Shown here piece by piece: positions 1 to 5,332 of a stretch of DNA of 5,332 nucleotides; position 1 is the stretch's first letter, and the number at the start of each line of letters is the position of its first letter. The stretch is from Actinomycetes bacterium (lineage in GTDB: Bacteria; Actinomycetota; Acidimicrobiia; Acidimicrobiales; Palsa-688), in contig JAKAXG010000361.1 of assembly GCA_021827225.1 (NCBI GenBank), positions 1-5,332 on the forward strand, in the 5' to 3' direction. Under the pieces are notes generated by a model. That model was not told the origin of the DNA, did no database searches, and was given only the letters and a program-made list of their open reading frames with translations. The position numbers and the translations under genes are program-made.

Positions 1-1
1 C

Positions 2-121
2 TCCACCCCCTCGGCAGCCGGCTCCGGTGGGTCCGGCCCTGGCACCGGCGCCGCCTCCCAGGCCGCGGCCGCCGGCCACAGCGGTCAGGTGGCCGCCACG
101 GTCGGCGCCGCCAAGGTGGCG
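2..121 (+). other. Low-complexity Gly/Ala/Ser/Pro spacer in the receptor N-terminus
   Basis: The first 40 visible residues are almost entirely G, A, S, P, T, Q and V, with Ala runs and SGGSGPGTG-type segments. They contain no hydrophobic stretch long enough to be a signal peptide. The simplest reading is a flexible tether between an upstream export or lipid anchor and the folded receptor. The anchor itself is outside the window, so this is inference. Confidence 0.6.
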
Positions 122-1483
122 GCCTGCGGCGGGCAGAAGCTCCAGGTCCCCGGGGATCCCTATTCCCCGCCGTGCGAGACCTTCAGCGGCAACAACGGGG
201 GAGCCACGGCCCCGGGCGTGACCGCCACCGCCATCAACGTGTCGTTCCGCCTGACGAACGACCAGAGCTTCCAGCAGACCCTGGCCCAGCTGGCCGGCGC
301 CCAGTTGCAGGACACCAACGCCGACACCGAGCGGACGATCCTGGCGCTGGCCCAGTACTTCAACAGCCACTTCCAGTTCTACGGCCGCAAGATCGTCGTG
401 CACTTCTTCAACGGTCAGGGTTCGCTGTCCAACGAACTGCTCGGAACCGGGCAGGCCCAGGCCGAGGCCGACGCCCTGACCGCCAAATCGATGCACGTGT
501 TCGCCGACCTGTCAGCCGAGTCCGAGCCCTACGCCGCCGCCCTGGCCAAGGAGGGGATCATGGCCTTCGGCGACCCGTACATGTCCAGGGCCTGGCACCA
601 GCAGCACGCTCCCTATACCTGGTCGGTGGCCACTGACGGCACCGACGTGGCGTCGCTGGCGGCCCACTACGCCGTCCAGAAGCTCTGCCCGGCGGGCTCG
701 CCGGCCGCCTACGCCGGCGGATCGCTCAAGAACGCCCCCCGCAAGTTCGCCCTGCTGGCCCCCGAGAACTCCTGGTACCAGCAGTCGGTGGCGGTGGCGC
801 AGGGCATCATGCAGGCGGCCGGGTGCCAGGCCTCCATCTTCACCTACACGCTGGACCTGGGGACCATGTCGCAGCAGGCGGCCAACCTGGTGTCGAAGCT
901 CAAGAGCGGGGGATACACCACCATCATCTGCGGCTGCGATCCCATCTTCCCGGTGTACCTGTCGGGACAGGGCAACCAGCAGGGGTACCTGCCGGAGTTC
1001 GTCATCACCGGTACCGCCCTCACCGACGCCGACTACAGCGCCCAGCTGTGGAACCAGAACTTCGCGGCCCACGCCTTCGGCATAAGCCCCAACGGCCCGG
1101 AGGTGCCCTACACCCAGACCATCGGGTACGCGGCGTACAAGACGGTACGCAGCGACGAGCCGGCGTTCTTCGTGAACCAGATCTATGAGCAGATGGACCA
1201 GATGGCCATCGGGCTTCAGATGGCCGGACCCGACCTGACCCCGCAGACGTTCCAGCAGGGCATGTTCAACTACCCGCCCAGAGAGGGACCCTTCGGGCTG
1301 TGGGGCTGGAGTCCGCAGCAGTACACCGTGCCCAACGACGTCCGGGAGATCTGCTACAGCCCGACGGCCATCTCCCCGTACAACGGAAAGCCCGGCGCCT
1401 ACACGCCCAGTTCCTCCAACAACGCCCGCTGGATCGCCACCGACATCCCGAAGGGACCGCCAGGATGCCCGATCCCCAAATGA
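2..1483 (+). CDS. ABC transporter substrate-binding protein, LivK/periplasmic-binding-protein type I family (5' partial)
   Basis: This is the extracytoplasmic receptor that would deliver a small solute (amino acid, amide or similar) to the permease encoded next. The frame is open to the left edge with no stop, so the start and the signal or lipoprotein peptide lie upstream. A GTG at 89 is only an internal codon and is a poor start, because the same composition continues upstream. Numbering from base 2, residues 1-40 are a Gly/Ala/Ser-rich spacer. Residues 42-72 hold a Cys-containing lead-in (CGGQKLQVPGDPYSPPC, then a Gly/Asn-rich stretch). The binding fold begins near residue 73 (VTATAINVSFRL). 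A second-lobe strand is visible at about 249 (FALLAPENSWYQQS). Eight cysteines occur at 42, 58, 229, 275, 310, 312, 451 and 489. The stop overlaps the permease start region. Family assignment rests on overall pattern and the downstream Liv-type genes. The substrate is unknown. Confidence 0.88.
   Translation, partial: STPSAAGSGGSGPGTGAASQAAAAGHSGQVAATVGAAKVAACGGQKLQVPGDPYSPPCETFSGNNGGATAPGVTATAINVSFRLTNDQSFQQTLAQLAGAQLQDTNADTERTILALAQYFNSHFQFYGRKIVVHFFNGQGSLSNELLGTGQAQAEADALTAKSMHVFADLSAESEPYAAALAKEGIMAFGDPYMSRAWHQQHAPYTWSVATDGTDVASLAAHYAVQKLCPAGSPAAYAGGSLKNAPRKFALLAPENSWYQQSVAVAQGIMQAAGCQASIFTYTLDLGTMSQQAANLVSKLKSGGYTTIICGCDPIFPVYLSGQGNQQGYLPEFVITGTALTDADYSAQLWNQNFAAHAFGISPNGPEVPYTQTIGYAAYKTVRSDEPAFFVNQIYEQMDQMAIGLQMAGPDLTPQTFQQGMFNYPPREGPFGLWGWSPQQYTVPNDVREICYSPTAISPYNGKPGAYTPSSSNNARWIATDIPKGPPGCPIPK
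1451..1456 (+). promoter_or_regulatory. Probable ribosome binding site of the permease gene
   Basis: AAGGGA lies 8 bases before the ATG at 1465, inside the end of the receptor gene. It favours 1465 over the other in-frame ATG at 1480, for which the nearest purine run (AGGA at 1462-1465) is 14 bases away. The match to the Shine-Dalgarno consensus is imperfect. Confidence 0.5.
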
Positions 1484-3663
1484 TCGCCGCCCCGACGGAG
1501 AGCCCGCTTCTCCGGCGCTGGAAGGCCATGAGCAACCGCCAGCGGCTGCTTCTCGGCCTCGGTGCGGTCGCCGTGCTCTACACGGTCATCGTCGTGGCCA
1601 CCGGCCCGAACGGGTACCTGCACAGCAAGGCTCCGATCGGGATCATCCTGCTCGGGGTGGTGTACGGCTCCGCCACCGCCCTGGGGGCCATGGGCCTGAT
1701 CCTGGTGTACCGGGCCAACCGGTTCATCAACTTCGCCCACGGGGCGCTGGGCTCGATGGTCGGGGTGCTGGCCATCGGCATGGTGCAGAAGCACGGGCTC
1801 AACTACTGGTTGGCCCTGCCCCTCGCCACCGCGGTGGGCGCAGCGGTGGGGGGGATCACGGAGGTGACCACCATCCGCCGGTTCCGCACCTCGCCCCGGC
1901 TGATCGTGCTGGTGGCCAGCATCGGCCTGGCCCAGCTGTACGGCGGCCTGGAACTGGCGGGAACCAAGGCGATCCACTTCGTGTCGCTGACCGGAGCGTT
2001 CTCCCCGCCGTTCAACATGTCGGTGACCATCGACGTGTACACCTTCCAGAGCAACGCCATCATGATCGTGCTCGTGGTCCCGCTGGTGATCGCCTTCCTG
2101 GTCTGGTTCCTGCGCCGGACCGCGGCCGGGGTGGCGGTGCGGGCCGCGGCGGAGAACTCCGACCGGGCCCTGCTGCTGGGCATCCCGGTCAACCGGCTGT
2201 CCACCATCGTGTGGCTCATCGCCGGCGGCCTGGCCGCCCTCACCTACATGCTGCAGGCGCCCTTCGAGGGGGTGAAGCCGGGAGCCATCTCCAACGGCCC
2301 CACGGTGCTGGTTCCCATGCTGGCCGCCGCGGTCGTCGCCGGCATGGAGTCTCTTCCCGTCGCCTTCGGCGCCGCCGTGGGGCTGGGCATCATGGAGCAG
2401 ATCGTCCGCTGGAACTTCAGCAACGACCCGTCCATAGTCTGGGCGTTCTACCTGGCCGTGATCCTGGTGGCGCTCCTGGCCCAGTCCGGCAAGCTCAACC
2501 GGGCCCAGGAGGCGGGTGACTCCTCGTGGGCCTCGGTGGCGGTGGCCAAGCCCATCCCGCTCGAGCTGAGACGGCTGCCCGAGGTCCTGTGGACCCGGAG
2601 GGCGCTGCTGGCGGCGGTGGCGGTGCTGTTCGTGTTCGTCCCCCACGCCTGGAGCCCGAGCAGCCAGCTCCTGGCCGGCTTCGCCGTGGTGTGGGCCATG
2701 GTCGGGGTCTCCCTCGTCGTCCTCACCGGCTGGGGCGGCCAGATCAGCCTGGGCCAGTTCGGCTTCGCCGGGGTGGCCGGCATGGTCGCCGGGAACCTCA
2801 TCGCCCGCTGGAACGTGGACTTCCTCTTCGTGATCGTGATCTCCGCCGCAGCAGGCGGCGTGGTGGCGCTGCTGATCGGCCTGCCGGCGCTGCGCATCAG
2901 AGGGCTGTTCCTGGCGGCGACCACCCTGGCCATGGGGGTGGCCTTCGACAAGTACTTCCTCAACACCGACACCTTCCCCCAGTTGATCCCCTCCAACGGG
3001 ATCCCCCGGCCGCTGCTGCTGCAACGCTTCGACCTGAACAACTACTACGAGCTGTATGTCGTGTGCCTGGTGTTGCTGGGCCTGACCATCCTGGCCACCA
3101 CGGGACTGCGCAAATCCCGGGCCGGGCGGGTACTGATCGCCACCAACGACAACGAGCGGGCCGCCGCCTCGGCGTCGGTGGGCACGACCGGGGTGAAGCT
3201 GACCGGATTCGTCACCGCCGGTGTCATAGCTGGCATCGCCGGAGCCCTGGACGCCCTGCTGCTGGGGGCGCTCAACCCGGGCAGCTTCCCGTCCGTCGAC
3301 AGCATCACGGTCTTCTGCTACGCCGTGATCGGCGGGCTGGGTTCCATAACCAGCGCCCTGGTGGGCATCTTCAGTTTCAAGTACCTCGAGACCCTCACCT
3401 GGCTCGGCACCTACCGGGTGGCGGTGAGCGGGGCCGCCCTGCTGCTGGTCCTCATGTTCCTGCCCGGCGGTATCGGGGCCGTACTGTTCTCGTGGCGGGA
3501 CAGGATGCTGCGCCTGGTCGCCAACCGGAGGGGCATCCTCGTGCCGAGCCTGGTTGCTGACAAGCGGACCGGGTCTACCGGCTCGGACTCCGACGCCGGC
3601 CTGCTCACGGCAGCCCTGGCGGCGGAGCAGGCCGGCCGACAGAAGGAGACGGTGGGAGTATGA
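1465..3663 (+). CDS. Fused branched-chain amino acid-type ABC permease (LivH-like half + LivM-like half)
   Basis: This 732-residue polytopic membrane protein would form the whole translocation channel of the importer. After a basic N-terminus, a hydrophobic segment lies at about 28-46. The LivH-like half follows to about 340. It has the diagnostic VYRANRFINFAHG (NFAHG at 89-93) and the ATPase-coupling loop RAAAENSDRALLLGIP (226-241), with about nine hydrophobic segments. Residues 341-379 form a polar cytoplasmic linker (PIPLELRRLPEV). The LivM-like half, about 380-676, shows GWGGQISLGQ (422-431), RIRGLFLAATTLA (477-489) and its own coupling loop, GRVLIATNDNERAAASASVG (554-573). A 56-residue polar tail (677-732) follows. 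Separate LivH and LivM are each about 300-425 residues, so this is a full-length fusion with both coupling loops intact. The gene overlaps the receptor gene by 19 bp. Starting at ATG 1480 instead (ATGA overlap) would give 727 residues. Confidence 0.94.
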   Translation: MPDPQMIAAPTESPLLRRWKAMSNRQRLLLGLGAVAVLYTVIVVATGPNGYLHSKAPIGIILLGVVYGSATALGAMGLILVYRANRFINFAHGALGSMVGVLAIGMVQKHGLNYWLALPLATAVGAAVGGITEVTTIRRFRTSPRLIVLVASIGLAQLYGGLELAGTKAIHFVSLTGAFSPPFNMSVTIDVYTFQSNAIMIVLVVPLVIAFLVWFLRRTAAGVAVRAAAENSDRALLLGIPVNRLSTIVWLIAGGLAALTYMLQAPFEGVKPGAISNGPTVLVPMLAAAVVAGMESLPVAFGAAVGLGIMEQIVRWNFSNDPSIVWAFYLAVILVALLAQSGKLNRAQEAGDSSWASVAVAKPIPLELRRLPEVLWTRRALLAAVAVLFVFVPHAWSPSSQLLAGFAVVWAMVGVSLVVLTGWGGQISLGQFGFAGVAGMVAGNLIARWNVDFLFVIVISAAAGGVVALLIGLPALRIRGLFLAATTLAMGVAFDKYFLNTDTFPQLIPSNGIPRPLLLQRFDLNNYYELYVVCLVLLGLTILATTGLRKSRAGRVLIATNDNERAAASASVGTTGVKLTGFVTAGVIAGIAGALDALLLGALNPGSFPSVDSITVFCYAVIGGLGSITSALVGIFSFKYLETLTWLGTYRVAVSGAALLLVLMFLPGGIGAVLFSWRDRMLRLVANRRGILVPSLVADKRTGSTGSDSDAGLLTAALAAEQAGRQKETVGV
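3641..3649 (+). promoter_or_regulatory. Ribosome binding site of the fused ATPase gene
   Basis: AGAAGGAGA is a strong Shine-Dalgarno match inside the last codons of the permease gene. Its AAGGAG core ends 11 bases before the ATG at 3660, slightly long but acceptable. A second purine run (GGGAG, 3654-3658) is too close to serve. The site supports 3660 as the start, and a later in-frame ATG at 3738 has no comparable site. Confidence 0.65.
3660..3663 (+). other. ATGA start/stop overlap between permease and ATPase genes
   Basis: The ATPase start codon (3660-3662) shares bases with the permease stop TGA (3661-3663). Such an overlap usually means that the second gene is translated by coupling or reinitiation from the first. 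This suits two products needed in matched amounts for one transporter complex. Confidence 0.85.
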
Positions 3664-5332
3664 GCCCGTCCAGCCGCATCGGGTCGGTCCTGAGACGGGG
3701 CCGTCCGGGTGCCACCACCCTGGACCGACCCGGCTACATGGACCTGGACGAGCCGACCAGGGAGGTGCCGACCCTCCAGGTCCCGGCCGTCGCCGCCCCC
3801 GCCCCGGGTGGCACCCTGCTCTCCTGCCGGGACGTGGATGTCTCCTACGGCCAGGTGCAGATCCTCTTCGGCGTCGACTTCGACGTGTCCAGCCACGAGA
3901 TCGTCGCCCTGCTCGGCACCAACGGGGCCGGCAAGTCCACCCTCCTCAAAGGCATATGCGGCCTGGTGAAACCGCGGCGGGGCACCGTCATGTTCAAGGG
4001 CGAGGACATCACGAGCCTGCCGGCCGACGTCACCACCCGCAGGGGCGTGTCGCTGATGCCCGGCGGCAAGGGCGTCTTCCCGACCCTGACGGTGGCCGAG
4101 AACCTGCGGCTGGCGACCTGGCTCATCCGCGACGACCAGGAACGGATCGAACTGGCCCGGCAGGAGGTGCTGGAGCTGTTCCCGGTTCTCGCCGAGCGGC
4201 ACAACCAGATGGCCGGGAACCTCTCGGGAGGCGAGCAGCAGATGCTGGCCCTGGGCTCCGCGCTCATGACCCGGCCCGAGCTGCTCATGATCGACGAGCT
4301 GTCCCTCGGCCTGGCGCCCACCATCGTCGGCCAGCTCCTGGACGTCGTCCGCGAGGTCCACCGGCGGGGCTCGACGATCGTGATCGTCGAGCAGTCGGTA
4401 AACGTGGCGCTCAACCTGGCCGAGCGGGCGGTCTTCATGGAGAAGGGGGAGGTGCGTTTCGAGGGCCCCGCGGCCGAGCTGCTCGAGCGGCCAGACATCC
4501 TCCGGTCGGTGTTCATCGCCGGGGCGACTGCCCACGGAGACCAGCCGGCGGCGGCGACCGGGACCAAGCCGGCGGCCCGCACCCGCCCCCGGCGCAAGAC
4601 CGCGGCGACGCCAGAGCCACGGGTCGATCCCAGCGCCAAACCGGTCCTCGAGTGCGACGACGTGGTCAAGCGCTTCGGCGGGATCACCGCCGTCGACCAC
4701 GTCGACCTGGCTGTCCGGCCGGGCGAGATCGTCGGCCTGATCGGCCACAACGGCGCCGGCAAGACCACCCTGATGGACTGCATCTCGGGCTTCTTGAAGA
4801 TCGAGTCCGGGCGGATCATCCTGCGCGGCGTGGACGTCACCGGGTGGTCACCCAACCTCCGGGCCCGCGGTGCCATGGGCCGCTCCTTCCAGGACGCCAA
4901 GCTGTTCCCGACCCTGACCGTGGCCGAGACCATATCCGTGGCCCGCGAGCGCCACGTCCAGTCCCGGGACGTGCTGGCCGCAGCGCTCCAGCTGCCCGCA
5001 TCCTACGAGTCCGAGCTGGCCATCTCCGCCGTGGTCGACGAGCTGATAGAGCTCATGGGCCTTGGCGCCTACAGCCAGAAGATGACGGGTGAGCTGTCAA
5101 CCGGCACCCGGCGGATCGTCGACCTGGCCTGCATCCTGGCCCAGGACCCCAAGGTCCTCATGCTCGACGAGCCCTCCGGCGGGGTGGCACAGAAGGAGAC
5201 CGAGGCGCTGGGGCCGCTCCTCCGCCGCATCCAGGAGCGCACCGGCTGCTCCATCCTCATCATCGAGCACGACATGCCGCTGCTGAGCGGCCTGTGCGAT
5301 CGACTGGTGGCGCTCGAGCTGGGTAGATCGGA
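3660..5332 (+). CDS. Fused ABC transporter ATPase (LivF-like domain + LivG-like domain), 3' partial
   Basis: This cytoplasmic protein would carry both nucleotide-binding domains that power the permease. The frame is open from ATG 3660 to the right edge (557 residues, no stop). Residues 1-52 are a basic, then Pro/Ala-rich extension. The LivF-like domain spans about 53-286: A-loop Tyr63, Walker A GTNGAGKST (86-94), signature LSGGEQQ (188-194), Walker B LLMID with Glu213, then SLGLAP, and Gln245 (VEQS) where most ABC proteins have the switch His. Residues 287-328 form an Ala/Pro/Arg/Lys linker. The LivG-like domain begins at about 329: Phe339 at the A-loop, Walker A GHNGAGKTT (362-370), Q-loop Phe410-Gln411, signature LSTGTRR (479-485), Walker B LMLDEP (Asp503, Glu504) and switch His537. 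The last residues (LVALELGRS) resemble the near-terminal part of LivG, so perhaps a few tens of residues are missing. It overlaps the permease stop as ATGA. The domain order F then G is opposite to the usual livGF gene order. Confidence 0.94.
   Translation, partial: MSPSSRIGSVLRRGRPGATTLDRPGYMDLDEPTREVPTLQVPAVAAPAPGGTLLSCRDVDVSYGQVQILFGVDFDVSSHEIVALLGTNGAGKSTLLKGICGLVKPRRGTVMFKGEDITSLPADVTTRRGVSLMPGGKGVFPTLTVAENLRLATWLIRDDQERIELARQEVLELFPVLAERHNQMAGNLSGGEQQMLALGSALMTRPELLMIDELSLGLAPTIVGQLLDVVREVHRRGSTIVIVEQSVNVALNLAERAVFMEKGEVRFEGPAAELLERPDILRSVFIAGATAHGDQPAAATGTKPAARTRPRRKTAATPEPRVDPSAKPVLECDDVVKRFGGITAVDHVDLAVRPGEIVGLIGHNGAGKTTLMDCISGFLKIESGRIILRGVDVTGWSPNLRARGAMGRSFQDAKLFPTLTVAETISVARERHVQSRDVLAAALQLPASYESELAISAVVDELIELMGLGAYSQKMTGELSTGTRRIVDLACILAQDPKVLMLDEPSGGVAQKETEALGPLLRRIQERTGCSILIIEHDMPLLSGLCDRLVALELGRS

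Noticed and set aside
89..91. GTG at 89 as the start of the receptor gene
   Set aside because: The frame is open upstream with the same low-complexity composition. A start here would leave an exported receptor without a signal peptide, and no ribosome binding site precedes it.
1399..3024. A 541-residue open frame on the minus strand across the permease gene
   Set aside because: Its translation is dominated by H, D, G, Q, E and R runs, the usual antisense shadow of high-GC hydrophobic coding sequence, and it contains no domain. The plus-strand frame has clear LivH and LivM motifs.
4077..4929. Near-identical 25-base repeat: 4077-4101 and 4905-4929 differ at one base
   Set aside because: Both copies encode FPTLTVAE just after the Q-loop of each ABC domain. 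Protein homology plus constrained GC-rich codon use explains the match, so I do not treat it as a recombination or regulatory repeat.
3411..4933. Two long minus-strand open frames (3411-4748 and 3845-4933) across the permease end and the ATPase gene
   Set aside because: Neither has a recognisable motif. Both lie opposite a frame with complete Walker A, signature and Walker B motifs, so they are GC-driven shadows.
3554..5092. A 512-residue plus-strand open frame overlapping the ATPase gene
   Set aside because: It is an Arg/Pro/Gly-rich +1 shadow. The frame starting at 3660 gives two full ABC domains and must be the real gene, although it has no stop within the window.
1..5332. Possible promoters, terminators, RNA genes, CRISPR or mobile element ends
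   Set aside because: The three genes overlap and fill the window. I found no intergenic stretch, no repeat-spacer pattern and no tRNA- or rRNA-like segment by eye.

Overview
The window is high-GC, gene-dense DNA with strong G/C preference at third codon positions and no intergenic space. This suits a high-GC actinobacterium. The Cys-containing substrate-binding protein style and the fused transporter subunits point, by recollection only, toward Acidimicrobiia or related soil and aquatic actinobacteria. No marker gene in the window fixes the taxonomy.

The whole window is one plus-strand operon fragment for a branched-chain-amino-acid-type (HAAT/Liv family) ABC importer. From left to right: (1) positions 2-1483, the C-terminal 493 residues of a periplasmic-binding-protein type I solute receptor, with its start and export signal upstream of the window; (2) 1465-3663, a fused permease with a LivH-like half followed by a LivM-like half; (3) 3660 to the window edge, a fused ATPase with a LivF-like half followed by a LivG-like half, cut off near the expected end of the second half. 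This third gene is open to the right edge, so it has no stop codon here. It is the correct reading of the last third of the window, where several long overlapping frames compete.

The three genes overlap (19 bp, then 4 bp as ATGA), so translation is probably coupled. Together they would encode a complete importer: an extracytoplasmic receptor, one membrane polypeptide carrying both permease halves, and one cytoplasmic polypeptide carrying both nucleotide-binding domains. A classical five-gene livKHMGF set is thus compressed to three proteins. The transported substrate cannot be read from the sequence.

I see no RNA gene, mobile element, CRISPR array, promoter or terminator. I do not see an undescribed system. 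The points most worth a second look are the double fusion (H-M and F-G) and the uneven motifs in the two ATPase halves, which predict one consensus and one degenerate ATP site.
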